From positions 1-41,593 of the forward strand of contig JANTFM010000003.1 in NCBI GenBank assembly GCA_024763475.1: a DNA stretch of 41,593 bases, read 5' to 3'. Below, in pieces: positions 17,962-27,011 of the stretch. A program made the translations under genes and the position numbers. The stretch comes from Acidobacteriota bacterium. Lineage in GTDB: Bacteria > Acidobacteriota > Polarisedimenticolia > J045. Numbering within the stretch: position 1 is the stretch's first letter; every line of letters begins with the position of its first letter. The notes below the pieces were generated by a model, which was not told where the DNA came from, did no database searches, and saw only the letters and a program-made list of their open reading frames with translations.

Positions 17962-19293
17962 ATGGCCAAGACCGAGGCCGAAACCAGAGCCATTTTGAGA
18001 GATGAGAGAGTCCGTTTCCTGCGCCTTGTCTTCACCGACATTCACGGCGTGATCAAGAATGTCGAGGTGCCGGATAGCCAGTTCGACAAAGCCCTCGCCG
18101 GAGAAATCATGTTCGATGGTTCCTCGATCGAGGGATTCGTGCGGATCCAGGAGTCGGACATGCTGCTGCAACCGGACTTCTCGTCCCTGCGCATCTTCCC
18201 GGCCGACGAGAGCGACCCGAACCGGCGGGCCCTGCTGATCTGCGACGTCGCGTTGCCTGATGGCGCTCCCTTCCCTGGGGATCCTCGCAACGTGCTGCGT
18301 CGGGCCGTTGACCGGGCAGCCTCGCTGGGCCTCAGCGCGATGTTCGGCCCGGAAGCGGAATTCTTCCTCTTCCACCGCAAGAACGGCTTCGCAACGACCG
18401 AGACCCACGACCAGGGCGCCTATTTCGATCTTTCTCCTGTCGACCGGGGGGAGGGTGCTCGCCGGGAGATCGTCAACGTCCTCGAGCGAATGAACTTCGA
18501 AGTGGAGGCCGCTCATCATGAGGTCGCCCCCGGACAGCACGAGATCGACTTCAAGTACGGCGACGCGCTGAGAACTGCAGACAACCTGATGGTCTTCAAA
18601 CACGTCGTGCGCAAGGTTGCGCTGCGTCATGACCTCCATGCGACCTTCATGCCCAAACCACTCTTCGGCCAGAACGGTTCGGGCATGCACGTTCACCAGT
18701 CCTTGTTCCTGGCAGATGGCAAGAACGCCTTCGCCGACCCGCAGGGCGAGTGGGGCATGTCCGAGATGGCGATCCACTACATCGGAGGCATCCTGGCCCA
18801 CGCCAAGGGCTACACCGCGGTGACCAACCCCACGGTCAACTCCTACAAGCGGCTCGTGCCGGGCTACGAAGCACCCACCAACATCACCTGGTCCGAGAAG
18901 AATCGCTCGCCCCTCGCCCGCGTTCCCGCGCGGCGCGGCACAGGGACCCGCGTCGAGGTCCGCATGCCGGACCCCTCCTGCAACCCCTACCTGGCGTTTG
19001 CGGTGATGCTCCAATCCGGCTTGGACGGAATGGAAAACACGATCCATCCCGGCCCTCCCGTCGCCAAGGACATCTTCAAGATGAGCGACCGGGAGAAACG
19101 CCGCCTGAAGATCGACTCGCTTCCCGGAAACCTCTATGAAGCCGTCCGAGCGCTGCAGAAGGACAAAGTGGTCCTCGATGCCCTGGGCGATCACACGGCG
19201 AATCACCTCATCGCCGCCAAGCTTCAGGACTGGCACGAGTACACGGCAGCCGTCCACCCGTGGGAGGTCGACCGCTACCTGCAGATGTACTGA
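17962..19293 (+). CDS. glnA: Glutamine synthetase, GSI-alpha type
   Basis: Condenses glutamate and ammonia to glutamine with ATP; cytoplasmic dodecamer. The 443-residue length matches the Bacillus/Thermotoga-type GSI-alpha (GSI-beta is about 470). Signatures: FTDIHGVIKNVEVP, FDGSSIEGFVRIQESDM with the Arg linked to feedback inhibition in Bacillus, GPEAEFFLF (metal Glu), HEVAPGQHEIDFKY, KPLFGQNGSGMHVHQS (ATP/Glu site), NPTVNSYKRLVPGYEAP and RVEVRMPDPSCNPYLAFA. The adenylylation segment NLYDLPP of GSI-beta is absent; the corresponding region reads LPGNLYEAVRAL. It is monocistronic by layout, with its own promoter and a UUCG terminator. Confidence 0.97.
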   Translation: MAKTEAETRAILRDERVRFLRLVFTDIHGVIKNVEVPDSQFDKALAGEIMFDGSSIEGFVRIQESDMLLQPDFSSLRIFPADESDPNRRALLICDVALPDGAPFPGDPRNVLRRAVDRAASLGLSAMFGPEAEFFLFHRKNGFATTETHDQGAYFDLSPVDRGEGARREIVNVLERMNFEVEAAHHEVAPGQHEIDFKYGDALRTADNLMVFKHVVRKVALRHDLHATFMPKPLFGQNGSGMHVHQSLFLADGKNAFADPQGEWGMSEMAIHYIGGILAHAKGYTAVTNPTVNSYKRLVPGYEAPTNITWSEKNRSPLARVPARRGTGTRVEVRMPDPSCNPYLAFAVMLQSGLDGMENTIHPGPPVAKDIFKMSDREKRRLKIDSLPGNLYEAVRALQKDKVVLDALGDHTANHLIAAKLQDWHEYTAAVHPWEVDRYLQMY

Positions 19294-19355
19294 TTCGTTA
19301 GCCGGCCACCCACGGCTGGGAGGCCGGCTGCTACCTGCAGTTGTGCGGGTTCGTT
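19255..19355 (+). repeat. Imperfect tandem duplication of the glnA 3' end (56-base period)
   Basis: Bases from about 19255 (last coding codons, stop and TTCGTT) recur from about 19311 in non-coding DNA. Shared blocks include TGGGAGG, GCTACCTGCAG and TTCGTT at a constant 56-base offset. The second copy has lost the stop and cannot be coding. Confidence 0.65.
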
Positions 19356-19373
19356 TGTCTCGACGGAAACGTG

Positions 19374-19400
19374 ACGGGCGGGCTTCGGCTCGCCCGTTTT
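19374..19400 (+). terminator. Rho-independent terminator of glnA
   Basis: ACGGGCGGGC-TTCG-GCTCGCCCG followed by TTTT: a 9-bp GC stem (one G-T wobble) closed by a UUCG tetraloop, 80 bases after the stop. Confidence 0.8.
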
Positions 19401-19409
19401 CCGTGCACC

Positions 19410-19540
19410 GTGGAGCGAAGACTGTTGCACTCCGGGTTTTTGTAGGAACAGTTGTCCACAAAATGCCGTATTTGTTTAGTTTAGTCCTCTGAGAAGGACC
19501 ATCCCACCGGATCGACAGGGTGCAACCTTCTTCGCTCCAC
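19410..19540. repeat. Long inverted repeat, 21-bp arms
   Basis: The arm at 19410-19430 (GTGGAGCGAAGA...GTTGCAC) is matched in inverted orientation at 19520-19540 with 19 of 21 bases identical. The arms enclose 89 A/T-rich bases that include a small GTCCT/AGGAC hairpin. No transposase is present. The region 19294-19759 otherwise holds only the duplication, the terminator and a candidate promoter. Confidence 0.6.
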
Positions 19541-19594
19541 CGGGATTTTCTCGACATACGGCGTTTGGCTCATGGGGCTACAACATCTGGCCTA

Positions 19595-19623
19595 TTGAAT
19601 TCCTACTCTATTGCTCGTATTTT
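19595..19623 (+). promoter_or_regulatory. Candidate promoter of the multiheme cytochrome gene
   Basis: TTGAAT, 17-base spacer, TATTTT in an A/T-rich patch; it predicts a leader of about 130 bases before the ATG at 19760. Confidence 0.4.
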
Positions 19624-19759
19624 CCCCTCAGCACAGGACCACCCCGCAGAATCTTTCTCTGCTCGTCTTTCTCCTTCGCAATGGTTGTTGGGTCTTGAGG
19701 GCTTCGCCTGAGCCACTCGAGGGTCGTTTTCTGAGCACTATTGGGAAGGGAGTCGTCAG

Positions 19760-22075
19760 ATGTTGAAAATGAAGGGTCTCGTCGTTACCTCCGTCTGCGC
19801 CGTGGTGTGTGGGCTGTCGTTATTCGTTGCCTGGGGAGCGGGGGGCTGGACTCTGATCGGCTGGAATGACCTCGGCATGCACTGCATGGATGCCGACTAC
19901 AGCGTCTTCTCGATTCTCCCGCCCTACAACACGATTCATGCACAGCTCCTGAACGAGGAGGGCGTGCTCATCACGGATCCGGACGCCCTTGGAATCAGCA
20001 TCAGCTTCGAGGCGACCGCAGACCCCTCCTCTTCCATCAACGCGAGCAGCGTGGGAAAAACCAACTTCTGGGATCACTCCGGCGACCTCTTCGGCGCCTC
20101 TCCCGCGCCCGATCACGGCCTCAAGGACGCGAGCATGCCGGGTCCGGCGAATACTCCGCAGCCGATGGTCTTCGACGCCACCCACGGCTGGTTCACAGCG
20201 GAGGCCATCCCGATCACTCCTTATGACGACAGCTTCCGCAAGAACTACTATCCCTTGATGCGCCTCGTCGCTCGCAATGCAGCCAACCAGGTTCTTGCGA
20301 GCACAGACATCGTCCTCCCCGTGTCCGATGAGATGGACTGCAGCGCCTGCCACGGCTCGGGCACCGAAGTGGCCGCCCGGCCGGACCAGGGATGGATCAA
20401 CTCTCCCAGTCCCGTTCGAGACTATCGACTCAACATCCTGCGTCTTCATGACGATCGGCATCTAGGCGACCCAAGCTACGCCGATGCGCTTGCCCAGGCC
20501 GGCCACGACCCGGAAGGACTTTACGTGACGGTAACCCAACGCGGGCGCGCCGTGCTGTGTGCGAGTTGCCACGCCTCCAACGCTCTCCCCGGCTATGGCG
20601 TCGACGGCATCCCACCCTTCACCCAGGCCCTTCACTCGCTGCATGCCAACGTCAACGACCCGACCAACGGCATGCGACTCGACGATACGAGCAATCGCTC
20701 GGCGTGCTACCGCTGCCATCCCGGCTCGACGACTCGCTGCCTCCGCGGAGCCATGGGTGCCGCGGTGAGACAGGATGGGTCACTCGACATGCAGTGCCAG
20801 AGCTGCCACGGAAACATGAGCCAGGTTGGCGCCACGACGCGCTCAGGCTGGTTCGACGAACCAAAGTGCCAGTCCTGCCACACGGGGGACGCGCAGAGTA
20901 ACAACGGGCAGATTCGCTACTCCGACGTCTTCGAATCCATGGGCGTTCCCCGGCAGGCCGTCAACCCGCGCTTCGCCACCAATCCGGATACCCCGGAGCC
21001 CGGCCTGTCCCTCTACCGCTTCTCCAAGGGGCACGGCGCGCTCCATTGCGAGGCCTGTCACGGATCCACCCACGCGATCTTCCCCTCCTCCCATGGCAAC
21101 GACAATATCCAGAACGAGGTCTTGCAGGGGCACGGCGGCACGCTCGTTGAGTGCACGGCGTGTCACGCCAGTGATCCCGACACCTGGACCGGGGGGCCGC
21201 ATGGAATGCATCCGGTCGGCCAGGTCTGGGTCGATCGGCACCCAGACGCGGTCGAGGCTGGCGGTGCGGCGCAGTGCCAAGCCTGCCACGGCATGGACTT
21301 TCGTGCGACGGTTCTCTCGGAATCCAAGGCGAATCGGATGTTGAGCACGCGCTATGGTACGAAGAACTTCTGGAACGGCTTCCGGATCAGCTGCTACTCG
21401 TGTCATAACGGCCCGAACAACGAGGACCCCAATCCGAATCACCCTGCCCTTGCTCAGAACGCTCTCTCGGCAACGGCTTTCGAAACTCCGGTGGATATCC
21501 CGCTCGCAGCCTCGGACAACGACGGCGACTCACTCGTCCTGCGCGTCGTCGACCAGCCGGGACATGGCCGCGTCGCCCTCGCCGGGACCCTGGCGACCTA
21601 CTACCCGGATCGCGGATTCGCCGGAGACGACAGCTTCAGCTGGGCAGCCTGGGATGGGGACACGGACTCGAATCTGGCCTCCGTATCGCTCTCGGTAAGC
21701 GGCCCGCTCGCGCCCTCCCCGGTCCCCGGCGGTGTCGGTGTAAGCGGGAGCCAGGTCCAGCTCTCCAAGCTCCCCGTAGACTCGCTGCGAGTGAACTGGG
21801 ACGTAAGCAGCTGTCCTTCTCCCGGGTATCACCTGGTGTGGTATGACCTGTGGTCGATTGGCGCGTATACCATCGACACCGTGGATTGCGTGCTCGGCAC
21901 CCTTGGCGACCAGGTCGTCGTTCCTCCGGGAGGCTCCGTCGCGGCGATCGTCGTTTCGAATGATGGCGCGAGCGTCGAAGGCTCCCACGGCCTCGATAGC
22001 GCCGCCACCGAGCGGCCCTCGGCTGCGGAAAGCTGCGGGATGCTCGAAAAGAATGCGGACGGCACCTGTCCTTGA
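19760..22075 (+). CDS. Exported nine-heme c-type cytochrome with cadherin-like and Cys-Pro C-terminal modules
   Basis: 771 residues, start supported by AAGGGAG seven bases upstream. A signal peptide (residues 1-27) is followed by an N-terminal domain beginning GWTLIGWNDLGMHCMDADYS, also known from other multiheme proteins. Nine CxxCH haem sites lie between about residues 193 and 549: CSACH, CASCH, CYRCH, CQSCH twice, CEACH, CTACH, CQACH, CYSCH. Residues about 570-655 form a cadherin/Ig-like domain (SDNDGDSLVLRVVDQPGHG, DDSFSWAAWDGDTDS). The final 100 residues end SHGLDSAATERPS...GTCP, a module shared with other exported proteins in this window. The role is inferred as periplasmic or outer-surface electron transfer; no partner oxidoreductase lies alongside. 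It is monocistronic by layout. Confidence 0.85.
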   Translation: MLKMKGLVVTSVCAVVCGLSLFVAWGAGGWTLIGWNDLGMHCMDADYSVFSILPPYNTIHAQLLNEEGVLITDPDALGISISFEATADPSSSINASSVGKTNFWDHSGDLFGASPAPDHGLKDASMPGPANTPQPMVFDATHGWFTAEAIPITPYDDSFRKNYYPLMRLVARNAANQVLASTDIVLPVSDEMDCSACHGSGTEVAARPDQGWINSPSPVRDYRLNILRLHDDRHLGDPSYADALAQAGHDPEGLYVTVTQRGRAVLCASCHASNALPGYGVDGIPPFTQALHSLHANVNDPTNGMRLDDTSNRSACYRCHPGSTTRCLRGAMGAAVRQDGSLDMQCQSCHGNMSQVGATTRSGWFDEPKCQSCHTGDAQSNNGQIRYSDVFESMGVPRQAVNPRFATNPDTPEPGLSLYRFSKGHGALHCEACHGSTHAIFPSSHGNDNIQNEVLQGHGGTLVECTACHASDPDTWTGGPHGMHPVGQVWVDRHPDAVEAGGAAQCQACHGMDFRATVLSESKANRMLSTRYGTKNFWNGFRISCYSCHNGPNNEDPNPNHPALAQNALSATAFETPVDIPLAASDNDGDSLVLRVVDQPGHGRVALAGTLATYYPDRGFAGDDSFSWAAWDGDTDSNLASVSLSVSGPLAPSPVPGGVGVSGSQVQLSKLPVDSLRVNWDVSSCPSPGYHLVWYDLWSIGAYTIDTVDCVLGTLGDQVVVPPGGSVAAIVVSNDGASVEGSHGLDSAATERPSAAESCGMLEKNADGTCP

Positions 22076-22194
22076 GTGCATCGCCCTGTGATGTACCCTC
22101 TGTGTAGGGTTCGCATCGGAGGATCTCCCCGGTCCTGAGATTCGCGACCGGGGAGTCACCCCGAAGCAAGCGATCCCTAGAGGAGATGTCACAA

Positions 22195-22581
22195 ATGGGT
22201 GCTTCGGACGAGACGACAAGCGGTATCCGCGTTCAGGTGGAGAGCCGGTATAGACCTGAACGCAGCGCGCCGGGACGGGCGTTCTTCTTCGCTTACCGGA
22301 TTCGCATCTCCAACGTCGGTGAGACACCGGCCCAGCTGGTTGCGCGGCATTGGATCATCACCAACGGAAACGGGCAGGTCGAGCATGTACGCGGCCCAGG
22401 GGTTGTTGGAGAGACGCCGAGACTGACACCCGGGACCGCCTTCGAGTACGAGAGCTTCTGCCCCCTCGCCACGCCGCTCGGTGCCATGCGCGGTCAATTC
22501 CAGATGGTACGGGATGACGGAACGCAGTTCGAAGCCGAGGTCGGAGAGTTCTCGCTCGAAGTCCCGGACTCGATCAACTGA
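22195..22581 (+). CDS. apaG: ApaG protein
   Basis: 128 residues. The fold is an FnIII-like beta sandwich; the family is linked to Co2+/Mg2+ resistance in enteric bacteria, but its biochemistry is unsettled. Conserved blocks: FFFAYRIRISNVGETPAQLVARHWIITNG, VRGPGVVGETPRLTPG, and YESFCPLATPLGAMRGQFQM. The first ATG (22186) abuts GAGGAG and is too close for initiation; ATG 22195 sits nine bases from it and is preferred. It lies 20 bases before speA on the same strand, so it is probably co-transcribed with polyamine synthesis. Confidence 0.93.
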   Translation: MGASDETTSGIRVQVESRYRPERSAPGRAFFFAYRIRISNVGETPAQLVARHWIITNGNGQVEHVRGPGVVGETPRLTPGTAFEYESFCPLATPLGAMRGQFQMVRDDGTQFEAEVGEFSLEVPDSIN

Positions 22582-22601
22582 GTCCGGGAGAGGAGTCTTC
22601 C

Positions 22602-24581
22602 ATGGCTGGAGAGAGCGATCGCACCCCAGGAAGCGGAAGAACGCCTGGCGACGCTGGTCAGACGACAGCCTGGGACTGCAAGAAGGCCTTCGAGCACTAC
22701 CGCATCAAGGATTGGAGTAGCGGATACTTCACGGTCAACGAGAAGGGGCATATGGCCGTGCTGCCTCCCGGAGACGGCCCGGTCCCCGCCGACCTGCACG
22801 AGATCGTGGAAGGCCTGCGTGAACGGGGTATCAACCCTCCGGTTCTTCTGAGGTTCAACCACATCCTCGAGGACCGCCTTCGCTTCCTCCACGAGTGCTT
22901 CGAGCGAGCGATCCATGAAAACAGCTACGCGGGCGACTACATCGCTGTCTATCCCACCAAGGTCAATGAGCAGCGCCAGGTCGTCGAGAGCGTCTTCCAC
23001 ACCAGCGAGGAGTTTCATTTCGGCCTGGAGGTGGGCTCCCTGCCGGAACTGATCGCGGTGATCGCGATGAGTTCCAGCGAGAACGAGCGCCTGATCATTT
23101 GCAACGGCTTCAAGGGTGAGCGTTTCCTGCGCGCCGTGCTGATGGCGGCGCTCCTGGGACGCCGGATCATCGCGGTGATCGACTCCTACGAGGAGCTTGA
23201 CCGGATTCTCCGCCTCGCGGACGAACTCAAGGTGCGCCCGTTGCTCGGCGTTCGGATCAAGCTCTCGAGCCAAGGCACCGGCCGCTGGAGCGAGTCCGCG
23301 GGCAGCAAAGCGAAATTCGGTCTTTTCATCAGTGAACTCCTCGAGATCGTCCACCTCCTGCGCGAACGCGACATGCTCGACTGCTTCCAGTTGATCCATT
23401 GCCACATCGGCAGCCAGATCGAGGATATTCGTGCGATCAAGGCCGCGATCGATGAGTTCTCGCGCCTCTTTGTCGAGCTGTCCCGTCTCGGCGCCAGGCT
23501 GCGCTACGTGGATGTCGGCGGCGGACTCGGTGTCGATTACGATGGCAGCCAGACGGGCGCTGCGCCTTCGATCAACTACACGGCCTTCGAATACGCCTCC
23601 AGCATCGTCTATCGGCTGGCCACAGCGTGCCGGCAATCCAAGCTGCAAGCACCGACGATCATCAGCGAGTCCGGACGGGCGATGGTCGCCCACAAGAGTG
23701 TCCTCGCCTTCGAGGTCATCGGGCGGGCCTCGGTGACGCGCGCGGCTGGTGAGGTTCCCCCTCTCTCCGAGATCGAGAAGGCGTACGAGACGGTCCCCCA
23801 GTCGGTCCGTGATCTCTACGACACGATCGACTTCCTCGACAAGGAACGTGTTGCGGAGAACTTCCATGATGCAACCCACGCCTTCACGTCGGCGCTCGAG
23901 GCGTTCAACCTCGGTTACCTGCCGATCGAGATGCGTGGGCTCGCCGAGAGGCTGTACTGGATCTGCCTTGGGGGGATCAACCGGCTATTGGCCAGCCTGG
24001 ACGAGATTCCCTCAGAGCTTGCCAACCTGTCCGAGGCACTCTCCGAGATCTACTTCGGGAACTTCTCGCTCTTCCAGTCGCTGCCGGACTCGTGGGCCAT
24101 CGGGCAGGTGTACCCGATCGTTCCCTTGCAGAAGCTCGAGACCGAACCGACCGTCCGCGCCATCCTCGCCGATATCACCTGTGATAGCGACGGCAAGATT
24201 GACACCTTCATCGGCGCGGACGGGATCCAACACACTCTCGATCTTCACCCGCTGGATGATGAGACTCCCTACTACCTCGGCGTGTTCCTTGTCGGCGCGT
24301 ACCAGGAAGCACTCGGCGACCTGCACAACCTCTTCGGCGACACCAACGTTGCCCAGATCAAGGTCGAGGCCGACGGCAGCTGGTGGCTGGAAGACATCGT
24401 CGAGGGCGACACCTCCGCGGAAGTCCTGGGCTACGTCCAGTACGATGCCGAGGATCTCTACAATCGGGTCATGCGGGACTGCCAGACATCGATTCGAGCC
24501 GGTCGAATGAGCCCGACTGAAAGCCGCGACCTGCTCTCGTTCTACAAGCAGGAACTCGACGGCTACACCTACCTCGAGTAG
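22602..24581 (+). CDS. speA: Biosynthetic arginine decarboxylase
   Basis: Decarboxylates arginine to agmatine (PLP, alanine-racemase-like fold III). The 659 residues match the E. coli SpeA size. Visible: AVYPTKVNEQRQVVE with the PLP lysine (about residue 127), GLEVGSLPEL, CHIGSQIEDI, VDVGGGLGVDYDGS, SESGRAMVAHKSVL and ITCDSDGKID with the active-site cysteine. A GGAG lies eight bases before the ATG. The start follows apaG by 20 bases, and the agmatinase gene begins 13 bases after the stop. Confidence 0.97.
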   Translation: MAGESDRTPGSGRTPGDAGQTTAWDCKKAFEHYRIKDWSSGYFTVNEKGHMAVLPPGDGPVPADLHEIVEGLRERGINPPVLLRFNHILEDRLRFLHECFERAIHENSYAGDYIAVYPTKVNEQRQVVESVFHTSEEFHFGLEVGSLPELIAVIAMSSSENERLIICNGFKGERFLRAVLMAALLGRRIIAVIDSYEELDRILRLADELKVRPLLGVRIKLSSQGTGRWSESAGSKAKFGLFISELLEIVHLLRERDMLDCFQLIHCHIGSQIEDIRAIKAAIDEFSRLFVELSRLGARLRYVDVGGGLGVDYDGSQTGAAPSINYTAFEYASSIVYRLATACRQSKLQAPTIISESGRAMVAHKSVLAFEVIGRASVTRAAGEVPPLSEIEKAYETVPQSVRDLYDTIDFLDKERVAENFHDATHAFTSALEAFNLGYLPIEMRGLAERLYWICLGGINRLLASLDEIPSELANLSEALSEIYFGNFSLFQSLPDSWAIGQVYPIVPLQKLETEPTVRAILADITCDSDGKIDTFIGADGIQHTLDLHPLDDETPYYLGVFLVGAYQEALGDLHNLFGDTNVAQIKVEADGSWWLEDIVEGDTSAEVLGYVQYDAEDLYNRVMRDCQTSIRAGRMSPTESRDLLSFYKQELDGYTYLE

Positions 24582-24594
24582 CTGGAGGCACGGC

Positions 24595-25452
24595 ATGAAC
24601 CCCGGAGCGTTCCTCGATCTCACGGCGGAGTTCAGCGATCCGCTGCGCTCGAAAGTCGTCATCGTGCCGGTGCCCTATGACGAGACGAGCACCTTCGCCA
24701 AGGGAGCTGACCGGGGCCCGCAGGCCTTGATCGAGGCCTCCGCTGCTCTCGAGGACTACGACATCGAGACCGGCTGGGAGCCCCATGTCGTCGGGATCAC
24801 CACGCGTCCCCCTTTGCGGCACCAGGGAAACCCCGGGGACCTCGCGGATCGCCTGGAAGCGGAGATCGCGGAGATTCTCGCGGAGGACCGGCTGCCCGTC
24901 GTCCTCGGCGGAGACCACTCGGTGAGCATTGGCGCGATGCGGGCTGCCGCAAGTCACGACCCGGGCTTGAGCTTCCTGCAGATCGATGCCCACGCGGACA
25001 CTCGCGAAACCTACGAAGGGTCGCCTTATAACCACGCCTGCGTCATGGCGCGAGCCCGCGAACTGGGCCCGATCTCCCAGGTCGGCATCCGTTCGCTCGA
25101 TCGCTCAGAACTCGACACGCTCGACCCACAGCGCGTCTGGTACGCCCACGAAATCCTGCGGGATCCTCGTCGGGGCTGGATCGACGACGTCATCGCCTCA
25201 CTCTCGAATCCGGTCTACCTGACCATCGATCTCGACGCCTTCGATCCGTCGCTGATTCCCGGTACGGGAACACCGGAGCCGGGCGGGCTCGGCTGGCACG
25301 ACGTCATCCAACTCATCGACGCGCTCGCGAGCGCGAGAGATGTCGTCGCCTTCGACGTGGTCGAACTGTGCCCGATACCCGGACACCGGACCAGCGAGTT
25401 CACCGCGGCCAAGCTCGTGCATCGAACCCTGGCCGCGGTCCTGCAGCCATAG
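24595..25452 (+). CDS. speB: Agmatinase (ureohydrolase family)
   Basis: Hydrolyses agmatine to putrescine and urea with a binuclear Mn site. All ligand motifs are present: VLGGDHSVS, QIDAHADTRE and TIDLDAFDPSLIPGTGTPEPGG. The 285-residue length is typical. GGAGG lies six bases before the ATG. Immediately downstream of speA, it makes apaG-speA-speB a self-contained arginine-to-putrescine operon. Arginase or another ureohydrolase is less likely given the neighbour. Confidence 0.93.
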   Translation: MNPGAFLDLTAEFSDPLRSKVVIVPVPYDETSTFAKGADRGPQALIEASAALEDYDIETGWEPHVVGITTRPPLRHQGNPGDLADRLEAEIAEILAEDRLPVVLGGDHSVSIGAMRAAASHDPGLSFLQIDAHADTRETYEGSPYNHACVMARARELGPISQVGIRSLDRSELDTLDPQRVWYAHEILRDPRRGWIDDVIASLSNPVYLTIDLDAFDPSLIPGTGTPEPGGLGWHDVIQLIDALASARDVVAFDVVELCPIPGHRTSEFTAAKLVHRTLAAVLQP

Positions 25453-25465
25453 GCATCGGAATGCA

Positions 25466-26629
25466 TCACTCGCCATCAGCGGCGGCGGACGAAGAGAGGA
25501 GGATCTCGATCTTGCTCGCGTACCTGCGCTTCAGCGCGTCGGTGGCGGCCACCTTCTTCGCGCGCTCGAGCCAGCGTTCTGCCGCCGGCTCATCCCCCTT
25601 TCTCAGGTAGCAGAGACCCAACAGCAGATAGAAGCGGTCCTCCTGCTTTCGAACACGAATGGCGTACTCGAGATGAGCGATCGCCGCGTCGTAGTCCCCG
25701 GCAACGAACGCCTCGTGGGCTCGCTGGTAGCGATAGTAGGGATTGCGCCTGCGGTGATGCAGCACGCGCTTCCGATACTCGTCCGCCTTGCGCGCATCGC
25801 CAAGGCGCTCGTAGAGGGCTGCCAGGTTGCTCATCGCCACGAAGTCCAGCCTGTCCGCCTTCAACGCCTCCAGGTAGGCGGACTCGGCGAAGAAGAAGAA
25901 GCCATTGCGCGAGTACAAGGTACCGAGGTTGGTCCAAGCGGGAGAAAAAGCCCGATCATGGCGTAGGAGCGCCTCACGGAAGCACGCGAGAGCGGCCGCC
26001 GCATCACCTTCCTGCAGGTGCTGAACGCCGACGTTGTTGTAGTAGTGCGCCAACGCCCGCGCATCGGATATGGCGCGCATGTCATAGCTCGAGCGGAACT
26101 CCGCCATGTTGAAGTCGACGACATGATCGCCCTCCCGGCCGAGATCAACGAGCACGTTCACATGACGGTTCAGGACGAAGACATCCTCCCCGAGAACCCA
26201 GTCCGGCGGAATGTCCACTTCCTGGAAACTCGCGGCGAGATCGAGATAGCGGGCCATCGCCACGAACATCGTGGAGAAGGACAGACAGTTTCCGCGCCGG
26301 GCCTCGAAGGTCTCGGCGGCCGTGCGGGTCTTGTCGTCGTACTCCAAGCCGAAAGACCCCTCGCTGATGATGGCGCGTGCAAGCTGCCGCAACCTGGCTG
26401 TGCTGCTCGCACCACGATCCACGTGAGCCTCGAGGAACGCCTGCATCTTCGGGCTCACGGCAAGCACCATGCTCCCAGCGACGGGCTCAGCTACGGCGCG
26501 GTCCCCACCCAACGGAGCGCCTGCCAGAAGATCCGCGGCCCTGATCCTCGTCGCTCGCGATAACTCCGGCCCACTCGCGCAGCCATGGGCGAGGATCATA
26601 AGAGCGATGAACGAAGCACGAACCCACAT
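25466..26629 (-). CDS. Lipoprotein with transglutaminase-like domain and TPR repeats
   Basis: 387 residues. The signal peptide ends ILAHGC with a lipobox cysteine at 17. Residues about 60-180 are a transglutaminase-like (papain-fold) domain with the triad visible: Cys in RRGNCLSFSTMFVAM (about 115), His in NRHVNVLVDLG (about 155), Asp in HVVDFNM. Residues about 190-375 hold at least four TPR-like helical pairs (ALAHYYNNVGVQHLQEGDAA, PAWTNLGTLYSRNG, VAMSNLAALYERLGDARKA, RFYLLLGLCYLRKGD). The architecture suggests an envelope-attached peptidase or peptide-binding scaffold; the substrate is unknown. It is convergent with speB (13-base gap). Confidence 0.8.
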   Translation of the reverse strand: MWVRASFIALMILAHGCASGPELSRATRIRAADLLAGAPLGGDRAVAEPVAGSMVLAVSPKMQAFLEAHVDRGASSTARLRQLARAIISEGSFGLEYDDKTRTAAETFEARRGNCLSFSTMFVAMARYLDLAASFQEVDIPPDWVLGEDVFVLNRHVNVLVDLGREGDHVVDFNMAEFRSSYDMRAISDARALAHYYNNVGVQHLQEGDAAAALACFREALLRHDRAFSPAWTNLGTLYSRNGFFFFAESAYLEALKADRLDFVAMSNLAALYERLGDARKADEYRKRVLHHRRRNPYYRYQRAHEAFVAGDYDAAIAHLEYAIRVRKQEDRFYLLLGLCYLRKGDEPAAERWLERAKKVAATDALKRRYASKIEILLSSSAAADGE

Positions 26630-27011
26630 GGTCAGAATACCTGGAAGACAGCGGCCGGAGCGGCTGCGCCAGCCCTGACTATCCTACTCCGCATTGTTCA
26701 TGGGCCCTTCGGCCGAAACAATAGTCTGCGCTCTGGCCGCGCCCTTCGGGCCCTCTCGCCCGGACTCGGCGCTGAACACCCTGCCGTGTCCTGGTCAAGT
26801 ACATTTCGCGTGTGAAATCTCGCGTGTTCAGGCCTACGCGCGGGCGATCCAGAGGCATCTACGGCGTTTCGACTCGAAGGTTCATGAACAAACAAAGCGG
26901 GCCAACCGGTTCCAGACGCGACAGGCCAGATCGCGCGAACTGCGGCCACCCTGCTGAACTCGATTCGCGCCTGGGGTGCTGCTCCTGAGAGCATGCGCCT
27001 GGGAGCACCGC
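26630..27011. other. Intergenic region, no supported gene
   Basis: About 380 bases between two minus-strand genes. ORF 26698-27129 overlaps it but has no recognisable content. Small GC hairpins (for example GGCC-CTTC-GGCC near 26704) and an imperfect inverted pair CTCCTGAG...CTCAGGA at about 26985-27017, at the end of the M56 gene, might form a terminator. Confidence 0.4.

Noticed and set aside
17920-19557. A 545-codon minus-strand ORF opposite glnA
   Set aside because: Antisense shadow of a clear glutamine synthetase; no recognisable features of its own.
22494-23879. A 461-codon minus-strand ORF opposite apaG and speA
   Set aside because: Antisense to well-supported genes and without family signatures.
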